Below are positions 1-6,223 of a stretch of 12,905 nucleotides of DNA, one piece after another. The notes beneath the pieces are model-generated. The model was given only the letters and a program-made list of their open reading frames with translations, searched no databases and was not told the origin of the DNA. The position numbers and the translations under genes are program-made. How positions within the stretch are numbered: position 1 is the stretch's first letter; every line of letters begins with the position of its first letter. Origin of the DNA: Spirochaetaceae bacterium (GTDB lineage Bacteria; Spirochaetota; Spirochaetia; Treponematales; Breznakiellaceae); NCBI GenBank assembly GCA_031278935.1, contig JAITJK010000217.1, positions 1 to 12,905 of the forward strand, given 5' to 3'.

Positions 1-103
1 TTTACGGGCCAAGGGGTATTTGACTCGGGACTCGCGGATGGTGGAACGGAAGAAATACGGGCAAGCTGGGGCGCGTCGGCGCTTCCAATTCTCCAAGCGC
101 TAG
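1..103 (+). CDS. rpsI: 30S ribosomal protein S9, C-terminal end (5' truncated by window edge)
   Basis: Reading from base 2 gives 33 residues and a TAG stop at 101-103. The peptide contains LTRDSRMVERKKYGQAGARR and ends in QFSKR, the hallmark C-terminus of bacterial S9. That basic tail reaches toward the tRNA in the ribosomal P site. The start lies outside the window; rplM is usually directly upstream in bacteria, but this cannot be seen here. No gene follows closely on this strand, so this is probably the end of the ribosomal operon. Identification is firm because the terminal residues are nearly invariant in the family. Confidence 0.95.
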   Translation, partial: LRAKGYLTRDSRMVERKKYGQAGARRRFQFSKR

Positions 104-132
104 GCTTCACGAGAGCGCCGTAGGTTTTCTTT
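97..132 (+). terminator. Possible weak intrinsic terminator after rpsI
   Basis: GCGCT at 97-101 can pair with AGCGC at 114-118 around a 12-base loop, and a T-rich run (TTTTCTTT) follows at 125-132. The stem is only 5 bp and overlaps the rpsI stop codon, and six bases separate it from the T tract, so this is a weak candidate. Confidence 0.3.
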
Positions 133-337
133 GCCTTGTTCATGGAATCATTAGGTTTCACCGGAGCGCATGAGTCAGGCCAAAATCATGAGCGCCGAAC
201 GAGGAACGTCGATGTTTCATGGATGCTTTCCATATTATAACCTCTAAAATCGTGCTCACCTTCAATAAAGTAGGGAAAAAACTAAAATTAAAGATAAAAA
301 ATATTTTTTGCTATATCCCTATAAGGCAAGGCTCCTC
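104..337. other. Intergenic region between rpsI and the molybdenum cofactor genes
   Basis: No convincing gene is seen. The left half is GC-rich and can fold: GCGC/ATGA around 166-173 pairs with TCAT/GCGC around 187-196 through a two-base bulge, and ATGGA 219-223 pairs with TCCAT 229-233. The right half (about 234-312) is strongly A/T-rich. An open frame runs from 219 into the MOSC gene, but its first 59 residues are low-complexity, lysine-rich and unlike the family, and the promoter at 338-366 lies inside it. I therefore read it as non-coding. Confidence 0.5.
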
Positions 338-366
338 TTGGCAGGCCAGACGCGGTTTTGTATTAT
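338..366 (+). promoter_or_regulatory. Sigma70-type promoter for the MOSC-mogA pair
   Basis: TTGGCA at 338-343 and TATTAT at 361-366 are separated by exactly 17 bp, with one mismatch to each consensus box. Transcription would start near 373. That gives a short leader holding the AAAGGAGGGG ribosome site at 383-392 and the ATG at 396. Confidence 0.65.
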
Positions 367-395
367 ATCCGGGGGCCATTCAAAAGGAGGGGACA

Positions 396-830
396 ATGGG
401 AGGCATGGTTATGGCGGTGTGCATCAGTTCGGTTCGGGGGGTGAAAAAGCAGGAAGTCCCCGGACGGATTCGTATTGTGGCGGGGTACGGCATAGAAGGA
501 GATGCTCACGGCGGGAACTGGCACCGGCAGATAAGTCTTTTGTCCTATGAAAAAATAGTCGCCTTCAATTGCTGCGGCGCTGCGGTGGGGCCTGGGGATT
601 TCGGGGAAAATATAGTGGTGTCCGGCCTGGACCTGAGGACCCTGCCGGTGGGGACCCGGCTGCGCTTGTCCAATACACTGCTGGAAGTAACTCAGATAGG
701 CAAGGATTGTCATAACCACTGCACAATTTATCAGCGTGTGGGGGACTGTATCATGCCCCGGGAGGGTATTTTTGCCAAAGTTATTGAAGCAGGTACGGTA
801 GCTAAAGGAGATTCCATTGAAGTCATTTAG
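396..830 (+). CDS. MOSC-domain protein (molybdenum cofactor handling)
   Basis: A 144-residue stand-alone MOSC protein of the short type that often sits beside mogA/moaB. MOSC domains bind or carry the pterin-molybdenum cofactor or sulfur in cofactor maturation; the precise role of the short stand-alone forms is not well defined. Visible family features are EGDAHGGNWHRQISLL near residues 34-49, PGDFGEN near 66-72, and the Cys-rich signature DCHNHC (104-109) followed by GDCIMPREGIF (116-126), where Cys118 is the conserved MOSC cysteine. I chose ATG 396 over the longer open frame from 219: a strong AAAGGAGGGG lies 4-13 bases upstream and the promoter at 338-366 would exclude a start at 219. The last 14 bases overlap the next gene. 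Confidence 0.9.
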   Translation: MGGMVMAVCISSVRGVKKQEVPGRIRIVAGYGIEGDAHGGNWHRQISLLSYEKIVAFNCCGAAVGPGDFGENIVVSGLDLRTLPVGTRLRLSNTLLEVTQIGKDCHNHCTIYQRVGDCIMPREGIFAKVIEAGTVAKGDSIEVI

Positions 831-1311
831 GGCGGCGGTGATTACGCTTAGTGATTCGGGCTTTGCGGGGAAGCGGGTGGACGAGAGCGGCCCTTTGGTT
901 CGGGACCTGCTCGTCCGCGCGGGCTATACGGTGGTCTTATATAAGCTCCTCCCGGATGAACAGGCGGAGTTGTCCGCGTGCTTACAGGCCCTCTGCGACC
1001 ACGCCCAAGCGGACCTGGTACTCACGACCGGCGGCACAGGTTTTTCCCCCCGGGACACTACTCCCGAAGCCACGCTGGATATTGCGGAACGGGTAGTTCC
1101 GGGGATTTCTGAAGTCATGCGGGCCTATAGTCTGCAAAAAACCGACCGGGCCATGTTAAGCCGGAGTGTAGCGGTGATTCGCAAGCAAACCCTCATCATC
1201 AATCTCCCCGGTAGCCCCCGGGCGGCCCAGGAAAATCTGGAATGTATCCTCCCCGCCCTAGAACACGGCCTCGCCATTTTATCCGGTGCCATTTGTCATG
1301 GAGGCGTATAG
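817..1311 (+). CDS. mogA: MogA/MoaB-family molybdopterin adenylyltransferase
   Basis: A 164-residue protein of the MogA/MoaB/Cnx1G fold, which adenylylates molybdopterin before molybdate is inserted. The molybdopterin-binding loop is visible as TTGGTGFSPRD at residues 70-80, with the acidic Asp80 at its end. LPGSPRAA follows at 130-137 and the N-terminal strand AAVITLSDS at 6-14. The start is TTG at 817: AAGGAG at 805-810 stands six bases before it, and no ATG fits better. It overlaps the MOSC gene by 14 bp, so translation is probably coupled. MogA and MoaB are hard to tell apart from sequence alone, so the symbol is a best guess. The nearest visible client is the hydroxylase at 7464-10874. 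Confidence 0.88.
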   Translation: MKSFRAAVITLSDSGFAGKRVDESGPLVRDLLVRAGYTVVLYKLLPDEQAELSACLQALCDHAQADLVLTTGGTGFSPRDTTPEATLDIAERVVPGISEVMRAYSLQKTDRAMLSRSVAVIRKQTLIINLPGSPRAAQENLECILPALEHGLAILSGAICHGGV

Positions 1312-1509
1312 AGGGCTGTGTGGTAAGCCATACAGACATTCCTCCATCTTTGTAGGGCTTTCTCTGCTCTATGGCGCCCTTGGTTATGGCAAGCAAAGTA
1401 TGCTTGCTTCTGATTAGGAAGCCCAGGTCTGACCCCCGCTGGTAAGTGGCACGTCCGGTGGCTTTAAACCCTCTTGGGAGGCCCGCCGGTGGATAGTATA
1501 TTATAAGGT
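1312..1509. other. Intergenic region with hairpins, before the toxin-antitoxin pair
   Basis: No gene is recognised. A perfect 7-bp hairpin, GCAAGCA/TGCTTGC with a 5-base loop, lies at 1389-1407. A weaker stem, TGTGTGG/CCATACA, lies near 1318-1332. Neither is followed by a T run, so neither is a clear terminator. The heptamer CCGGTGG occurs twice, at 1455-1461 and 1486-1492, flanking the -35 box of the next promoter at a 31-bp interval. That could be an operator pair, but this is speculative. Confidence 0.45.
1474..1502 (+). promoter_or_regulatory. Candidate promoter for the toxin-antitoxin operon
   Basis: TTGGGA (1474-1479) and TATATT (1497-1502) are 17 bp apart. The predicted start is near 1509, almost on the ATG at 1510, so the transcript may be leaderless. 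A short CCTC/GAGG inverted repeat (about 1470-1481) covers the -35 box. Confidence 0.45.
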
Positions 1510-1743
1510 ATGAAAGCAATGCCTGTAGGGGAACTTAAAACCCATTTTTCAGAGGTTCTTGAAACCGTCAAGCAGGGAAACAAGATTGGTATCTTGTACG
1601 GCAGGGCAAAGCGGCCGGTGGCTATGATCGTGCCCTATGTTGAGGAAAAGGTTGTGCACCGTAAAATCGGTATTTTAGACGGAGAGATCTCCATCGTTTT
1701 TAGGGATGGACGTGACGGAGAGCCGGAGGAAGGCCTGATATGA
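1510..1743 (+). CDS. Phd/YefM-family antitoxin
   Basis: A 77-residue protein with the typical Phd/YefM N-terminus: the MPVGELKTHFSEVLETVKQG stretch (residues 4-23) forms the DNA-binding part, followed by a strand with PVAMIVPY. The C-terminal tail GILDGEISIVF is the kind of extension that wraps the partner toxin. Family members bind their own promoter and neutralise the toxin. ATG 1510 gives the usual N-terminal length; AAGG at 1505-1508 is too close to serve it and would better suit the in-frame ATG at 1519, so either start is possible. The stop overlaps the toxin ATG (ATGA, 1740-1743), the classic antitoxin-first arrangement. Confidence 0.85.
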   Translation: MKAMPVGELKTHFSEVLETVKQGNKIGILYGRAKRPVAMIVPYVEEKVVHRKIGILDGEISIVFRDGRDGEPEEGLI

Positions 1744-2141
1744 CCTGCGTATTAGATAGTCGCGCCTTATTATGGTCCATTGGGAATAGCCGCGCCCTGT
1801 CTCAGAGGGCCTCGGACGTAATAAAAGACAGCGATAATGACATACTCATCAGCGCCGTGTCCTTATGGGAAATAGCCGTGAAAGTAAGCCAAGGAACCGT
1901 GCTCATTGGCTCATTGGCGGTGCAAGATATACCCTATTATTGTAAGGAACTGGGGTTTACCTTGATTCCCTTAGACCCCATAGACGCCATAGCCGGCGCC
2001 GAGCTGCCCCGGAAGGCCGGACACGAGGAGTCTTTTGAACGAATGCTGGTGTATCAATGTATACGCCACGCGTATACCCTAGTAAGCCCCCTTAAGGCCT
2101 TGAGCCTTTATAAAGACGCGGGCTTAAAATACCTCTGGTGA
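1740..2141 (+). CDS. PIN-domain toxin (VapC-like), active site probably impaired
   Basis: A 133-residue PIN-domain protein paired with a Phd-type antitoxin. Active PIN toxins are Mg-dependent ribonucleases using three or four acidic residues. Visible here are LDSRALLW (Asp6), SLWEIAVK (Glu44), and the HxDPFDR region, which reads HEESFER (Glu97, Glu100 where Asp is usual). The final acidic site, normally in LVTAD, is LVSPL, with Leu118 in place of Asp. Overall length and fold signature are normal, so the gene is not truncated, but catalysis is doubtful. The 3' end overlaps truA on the other strand by 34 bp. It may be a decaying toxin or one kept for binding rather than cutting. Confidence 0.85.
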   Translation: MTCVLDSRALLWSIGNSRALSQRASDVIKDSDNDILISAVSLWEIAVKVSQGTVLIGSLAVQDIPYYCKELGFTLIPLDPIDAIAGAELPRKAGHEESFERMLVYQCIRHAYTLVSPLKALSLYKDAGLKYLW

Positions 2142-2932
2142 TCCCTTTTGCCGGGGTAGTAGGTGATGTGCCAGAGAAACAGGCCTTGGGGCGCTAGGGT
2201 GGGGCCGGCGCGACTGCGGTCTCCGGAATGGATGATGGCCTTAAAATCCTCTGCTGGAAGGCCCTGTTCCTCGTAGTAGAGCAGCGTTCCCAGAACTGAA
2301 CGGATCATCTTCCATAAAAAGGCATTCGCGGTGATTTCAAAGACCAGCATATCTCCCTGGATAAAAAAACAGGCCCCGAAGAGATAGCGACTGCGGGAAA
2401 GGCTGGGGTCTCGGGCATGGGTAAAGACCGAACAGTCCAGTTCTCCCCGGAAGAGCCGGGCATAGCTGTTCAGTCGCTCAAGCTGGGGATGACGCCAGAG
2501 CTGGCAGGCATAACGCAGTTCCTGGGGAAGGGCCGGCCGGCCGCAGATCAGGAAGTACCGGTAAGTCCGGGAGCGGGCGTCGAACCGGGCGTGAAAATCA
2601 AACCGCGCTTCCTCGGCAGCGAGCAGACGGATATCCCGGGGCAGGAGCCGGTTAAGGGCCGGAACAAAGCGTTCCACCGGGATCGAGCGCAGGGGCGTAT
2701 GGAAATGCACCACTTGCCCTGCCGCGTGGACCCCTGCGTCGGTCCTGCCGGAACCGATGCAGGGAACAGGGCGCTTATGCAGGCCTTCCAGCGCGGATTC
2801 CAGGGTCCCCTGGACGGTGCGCCTCCCGGCCTGACGCTGCCAGCCGGAGAAATCCGTACCGTCATAGGCCACCAGGATCCGGATATTTCGGCTTCCCTCC
2901 GGAGGCCACACTTCAGGGATCCCGGTCTTCAT
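2108..2932 (-). CDS. truA: tRNA pseudouridine(38-40) synthase TruA
   Basis: A 274-residue TruA that isomerises uridines 38-40 in the anticodon stem-loop of tRNAs. The N-terminal signature AYDGTDFSGWQRQ (22-34) and the RTVQGTLE segment are typical. The catalytic aspartate is Asp65 in GSGRTDAGVHA (60-70). C-terminal blocks ITANAFLWKMIRS and GTLLYYEEQG are also present. Length is normal (about 240-280). The ATG overlaps the stop of the DUF2225 gene as ATGA (2929-2932), so the two are co-translated. The 3' end runs 34 bp into the opposing PIN toxin gene, so both C-termini are encoded on the same DNA. Confidence 0.96.
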   Translation of the reverse strand: MKTGIPEVWPPEGSRNIRILVAYDGTDFSGWQRQAGRRTVQGTLESALEGLHKRPVPCIGSGRTDAGVHAAGQVVHFHTPLRSIPVERFVPALNRLLPRDIRLLAAEEARFDFHARFDARSRTYRYFLICGRPALPQELRYACQLWRHPQLERLNSYARLFRGELDCSVFTHARDPSLSRSRYLFGACFFIQGDMLVFEITANAFLWKMIRSVLGTLLYYEEQGLPAEDFKAIIHSGDRSRAGPTLAPQGLFLWHITYYPGKRDHQRYFKPASL

Positions 2933-3780
2933 TCATCGATCTCGTTGAGTTCTTTGCTAATCGCGTCGTAGACGTTCCGGGCATGCTCGAGCAGAGGCCC
3001 TGGTTTTGCCTTAGAAGATTTCCCTAAGCCGAAGATCCGGGCGATGATCCGCTTGGCCTCTCCAAGATAGGTCCGCCGCTGGGCGGAATCTTCCCGGGGG
3101 CCGAACTTAAAGTTTAAGATCGCCGAAAGGTACAGCATCCCCTCATAGGCGTAGTTTTTATCCGTATCAGGGCCGAAGTTTTTAATCCCCTCAAAGGTTT
3201 CCGAGCCGTTTTGTTCCCGATTCAAGGCCTCGGCATAGAAAAACCGAGCTTTTTTCTTGAAAAGCAGGGCCAGCCAATCGTAATGTTCGCCGGGCTTCTT
3301 CTCATGCAGCTCGTCGCAAAGCCATCCGGTCCGCAGACTGGCGATTCCCTGCTTGATGGTGGGAGAAACTTCCTTAGAGAAATAATCGTACCCCAGGATG
3401 ACCAGATACAGCGAAGCCGCGCCGGACACTAAGGTCCGGTTTTCATGGAAATCCACCTCCGGGAAGATCCGGTTTGTCTGGGCCCTGCGTTGTTCCCTAT
3501 CCCGCAGGACTATGTCCCGAGCAAAGGCTGGAAGCTGGAAAAAATCCTTATCCATTGAGGCGAACCAGCATTCAGGGCACACCGTAGCCTGATAGATCAA
3601 GGGATACACGCAACCGTAGCGCGCCGAAGGCTCATAAAGCCGGTGCAGCTCATCCGTAATGGTTCCCGCAATGAGCCGTCCACTGCCGGAAAGGAGTTCT
3701 TCCCGGCGAAACGAGGCCTTGCATACGGGGCAGATCAATTCCTCTTTGGATATGTAGGATACTTTTGGTTCTTCATCCAT
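2929..3780 (-). CDS. DUF2225 zinc-ribbon protein
   Basis: A 283-residue protein of the DUF2225 family. It opens with a zinc-ribbon-like pair of CxxC motifs: CPVC at residues 17-20 and CPEC at 68-71, the latter in VCPECWFAS. A mostly helical region follows that resembles tetratricopeptide-like helices. Function is not established; the cysteines suggest a structural metal site. I chose ATG 3780 because AAGGTG (3790-3785) stands four bases upstream. The open frame extends to 3870, but that end is the -35 box of a good promoter, so the extra residues cannot be part of the transcript. It is translationally coupled to truA. Confidence 0.85.
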   Translation of the reverse strand: MDEEPKVSYISKEELICPVCKASFRREELLSGSGRLIAGTITDELHRLYEPSARYGCVYPLIYQATVCPECWFASMDKDFFQLPAFARDIVLRDREQRRAQTNRIFPEVDFHENRTLVSGAASLYLVILGYDYFSKEVSPTIKQGIASLRTGWLCDELHEKKPGEHYDWLALLFKKKARFFYAEALNREQNGSETFEGIKNFGPDTDKNYAYEGMLYLSAILNFKFGPREDSAQRRTYLGEAKRIIARIFGLGKSSKAKPGPLLEHARNVYDAISKELNEIDE

Positions 3781-3841
3781 AATACACCTTGTTTTACCGA
3801 GGGTGCCGCTGAGTCTCCTCACCCCCGTCAACGCTACTTTA

Positions 3842-3870
3842 AGCATAACAAGTCTTCCCTGGAGGGTCAA
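3842..3870 (-). promoter_or_regulatory. Extended -10 promoter for DUF2225-truA
   Basis: On the minus strand TTGACC (3870-3865) and TATGCT (3847-3842) are 17 bp apart, with TG one base before the -10 (TGTTATGCT), an extended -10 element. The start would be near 3835, leaving a leader of about 55 bases before ATG 3780. Confidence 0.65.
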
Positions 3871-3968
3871 TTAGACGAAGACCTGGGTATTTTCTCAAGA
3901 TAAGCTTTCGTGGAAGGGAATAGCCCACAAATTACACGACGAATGGAAGCTTAATTGTATCAATAAAA

Positions 3969-4042
3969 CGTCATTGCGAACGCGGCGAAACAATCCAGTG
4001 AAATGAACGCTCATCTGGAATGCTTCGTCGTGCCCACCCTTG
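3969..4042. repeat. REP-like palindromic repeat (CGTCATTGCGA type), degenerate
   Basis: The left arm at 3969-3998 begins CGTCATTGCGA and ends GAAACAATCCAG. The right arm starts at 4015 with CTGGAATGCTTCGTCG. Near the centre the arms are inverted copies with about three mismatches in 16 bases. This resembles the widespread bacterial intergenic repeat of the form CGTCATTGCGA...GAAGCAATCC with its mirrored arm. The outer right arm has decayed. Such elements can form a large hairpin in RNA. Confidence 0.6.
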
Positions 4043-4114
4043 CACTGATAGGAGCCTAGGCCGGATAAGGGGTACGCTTTGTCCCCCTCTCACCGTGCGT
4101 TATGTAATAAGATA

Positions 4115-4144
4115 TTGTCCTTCCTCAAGGCTTCCCCGTATAAT
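4115..4144 (+). promoter_or_regulatory. Promoter with perfect -10, directly before the LoaP-like start codon
   Basis: TTGTCC (4115-4120) and a perfect TATAAT (4139-4144) are separated by 18 bp. Transcription would start at about 4150-4152 and the ATG is at 4153, leaving no room for a ribosome binding site. This suggests a leaderless message. Confidence 0.6.
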
Positions 4145-4152
4145 CGTACCCT

Positions 4153-4704
4153 ATGAATTACTATGCCCTGCAAATTAGAACCCGGTCTGAAGAAAAATAC
4201 ATAAAGCTCTTTAGGGGACTGCACCCGGAGCTTGATGTTCCTATCTAATTTCCCCAGCGGAAACTGGATATTCGTAGGCAGGGGGTACTAATCCATTCCA
4301 ACGCGGCTATCTTTCCCGGTTACCTGTTCATTGAGCTTGAGGAGACGCAAGATATCCTCGCCTATCATTGGGCTTTCCGCAAAACCGAGGGATTCTACCG
4401 GTTTCTGCGATCCAATCAACATATCACCCCTCTCTCAGGTAAAGATCTGGAAGTGGTCCTGCATTTTATCAAAAAAGTCGGCCCCCTGGCGGGAAAATCT
4501 ACGGTCTACTTTGATGAATATTCCCGGATCGTGGTTACCGACGGGCCTTTAATGGGGCTTGAGGGAAAGATCATAAAAGTCGATAAGAGAAAAGGGAGGG
4601 CGAAAATTAAACTGGATCTCTATGAGGATTCCTTCGCCATTGACTTGGCCTTTGAAATGATCGATAAGGCAACGGGGCTCCCCGTCCAAGCAAGCCTCAA
4701 GTAA
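4153..4704 (+). pseudogene. LoaP/UpxY-type NusG paralogue interrupted by in-frame TAA
   Basis: From ATG 4153 the frame is open for 31 codons, hits TAA at 4246-4248, and then continues with no further stop to TAA 4702-4704, for a full span of 184 codons. Both sides belong to one NusG-like protein. Before the stop is MNYYALQIRTRSEEKY, the first strand and helix of an NGN domain. After it come FPQRKLDIRR, IFPGYLFIELEE, WAFRKTEGFYRFLRSN, and a KOW domain with GPLMGLEGKIIKVDKRKGRA. Homologues usually have an aromatic residue at the stop position, so one base change from TAT or TAC explains it. Specialised NusG paralogues of this kind help polymerase read through long polysaccharide operons, which fits the sugar genes that follow 22 bp later. 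The only in-frame restart I see (GTG 4453) would give just the C-terminal KOW part, 83 residues. Readthrough or a sequencing error cannot be excluded. Confidence 0.8.
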
Positions 4705-4726
4705 GGAGAGCCAACACTATAACCCT

Positions 4727-6223
4727 ATGACCGAAAAACACCGAATTCCCGCGCCGAAAGAGCGCTTATACATCATCGGCGCCGGCTTTGCCGGCCAAAC
4801 CCTCGCCCAGGAGATTAAGACTAAAGCTATTTTTGGGGAAGTTGTGGCCTTCCTGGACGATGATCCGGAAAAAATAGGCCGGAAAATCGACAGCATCCCG
4901 GTCTTGGGGCCGATTCGAGATGTGGCCCGGCTTCTGCGGATGAAAGGCGCGGATGAAGCCATCATTGCCATCCCCAGCGCGTCCCAGGAATACCTACAGG
5001 AGATATACCACACCCTGAAACACGCGGGCTTCCAGCGGATCCGCATCCTCCCCGGGATTTCCCAAATCCTCGAAGGAGACGCCCACCTTATTCAGACCCG
5101 TTCCATTGATCCCCAGGACCTCCTGGGCCGCACCCCCGTGGCGGTACACCTAAAAGAAAGCCTAGCCTATCTGCGGGGGAAACGGGTCCTGGTTACCGGC
5201 GCGGGGGGGTCTATCGGTAGCGAACTGTGCCGGCAACTTCTTTCCGGCGGGGCCGCCCGGCTCTACCTCTTCGGTCACGGGGAAAACAGTATCTATGAAA
5301 TTGACCGAGAACTCCATCTCTTGCAGGAAGAAGGGGTGGGGGAGAAAGCCACCTTGGTACCCATCATCGGAGACCTCAAGGATACGGCCTATATGGATTA
5401 TATCCTGGAACGCCTGAAGGTGGATGTGATTTTCCACACCGCCGCGTATAAGCACGTGCCTATGATGGAGGAAAACCCCGTGGCCGCTATTGAGAATAAC
5501 CTCTTCGGTACGGCAAACCTCATCGCCGCAGCCCGGAAGCAAGGGGTCCGGCGCTTTGTCCACATCACTACGGACAAGGCCGTGGAGCCCGTATCCATAT
5601 ACGGGGTCTCGAAGTACCTCTGTGAACGCCTAGTCCTCGCGGAGGCGGCCAAAGCAGGCGGCCCGGCGGATGAGTCCGGGCATCCGTATTTCATGGTGGT
5701 GCGCTTCGGGAATGTCCTGGGTTCCCGAGGGTCCATCATGCCCCTTTTCCAGCAACAGATCGAAAAAGGTGGGCCCGTAACCGTAACCCATCCGGATATG
5801 CGCCGTTGGTTTATGACCATCCCAGAAGCCTGTTCCCTGGTCCTCAAAGCCGGGGGCGTGGGGGAGAACGGGAACCTCTACCTTCTAGACATGGGCGAAC
5901 CAGTGCGGATCCGGGATATGGCGGAGCAGATGATCCGCTTCTACGGCTTTGAACCGGAAAAGGACATTAAGATCGAATACGTGGGACTGCGGCCCGGAGA
6001 ACGGCTGGGAGAAAAGCTATGGGCCGATGATGAGCAACCCCGACGCACGGAATTTAGCCGAATCCTTAAAGTGGAACGAAAAACGCCTCCCCCAGGGGAT
6101 ATTCAGGAACTGATGGAGCGACTGCGCCCTATCTGCCGGCTTGATCCGGCAAACCCCTCGGCGTACCGGAACGCGAAGCGACTACGGGAGATACTCAAGG
6201 AGGTTATTCCTCGCTATGGATGA
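4727..6223 (+). CDS. Nucleotide-sugar 4,6-dehydratase, PglF/WbpM/CapD-like, without membrane domain
   Basis: A 498-residue two-domain protein. The N-terminal Rossmann-like domain starts at RLYIIGAGFAGQ (13-24). The second domain is an extended SDR with NAD motif TGAGGSIGSE (157-166), the TDK at 282-284, and YGVSK (Tyr292, Lys296). The family removes water from UDP-N-acetylhexosamine to give a 4-keto-6-deoxy sugar. Classic long members have about four N-terminal transmembrane helices and roughly 600-660 residues. These are absent here, and the upstream gene ends 22 bp before, so they are not simply missed. Start ATG 4727 is the only nearby start; AAGGAG at 4703-4708 is far away (18 bases), so coupling to the upstream reading frame is likely. 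It overlaps the aminotransferase gene by 8 bp, and the pair would yield a 4-amino-4,6-dideoxy sugar nucleotide. Confidence 0.9.
   Translation: MTEKHRIPAPKERLYIIGAGFAGQTLAQEIKTKAIFGEVVAFLDDDPEKIGRKIDSIPVLGPIRDVARLLRMKGADEAIIAIPSASQEYLQEIYHTLKHAGFQRIRILPGISQILEGDAHLIQTRSIDPQDLLGRTPVAVHLKESLAYLRGKRVLVTGAGGSIGSELCRQLLSGGAARLYLFGHGENSIYEIDRELHLLQEEGVGEKATLVPIIGDLKDTAYMDYILERLKVDVIFHTAAYKHVPMMEENPVAAIENNLFGTANLIAAARKQGVRRFVHITTDKAVEPVSIYGVSKYLCERLVLAEAAKAGGPADESGHPYFMVVRFGNVLGSRGSIMPLFQQQIEKGGPVTVTHPDMRRWFMTIPEACSLVLKAGGVGENGNLYLLDMGEPVRIRDMAEQMIRFYGFEPEKDIKIEYVGLRPGERLGEKLWADDEQPRRTEFSRILKVERKTPPPGDIQELMERLRPICRLDPANPSAYRNAKRLREILKEVIPRYG

Larger units (their letters stand above)
3871..4152. other. 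Divergent intergenic region between the DUF2225 gene and the LoaP-like gene
   Basis: No coding sequence is seen. The region holds the REP-like element (3969-4042), a GGGG/CCCC stem around 4068-4086 without a T run, and the promoter at 4115-4144 for the plus strand. The minus-strand promoter lies just left of it. Confidence 0.6.

Noticed and set aside
104..337. Molybdenum-cofactor-type riboswitch before the MOSC gene
   Set aside because: The position is suggestive, but I cannot match the motif, and the promoter at 338-366 would leave the folded region outside the transcript.
219..395. 59-residue N-terminal extension of the MOSC protein
   Set aside because: Low-complexity lysine-rich peptide unlike the family; a promoter and strong ribosome site lie just before ATG 396.
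1199..1519. 106-residue minus-strand frame across the mogA end and the following gap
   Set aside because: Half lies antisense to mogA, it has no ribosome site, and I recognise no family.
2417..2971. 184-residue open frame antisense to truA
   Set aside because: A shadow of a well-conserved tRNA enzyme; composition rich in Gly and Pro, no domain.
3781..3870. 30-residue N-terminal extension of the DUF2225 protein
   Set aside because: It overlaps the -35 and -10 of a good minus-strand promoter, and ATG 3780 has its own ribosome site.
4703..4726. Separate leaderless promoter (TATAAC 4718-4723) for the dehydratase
   Set aside because: It is only three bases from the ATG, too close for a start site, and no -35 is visible.
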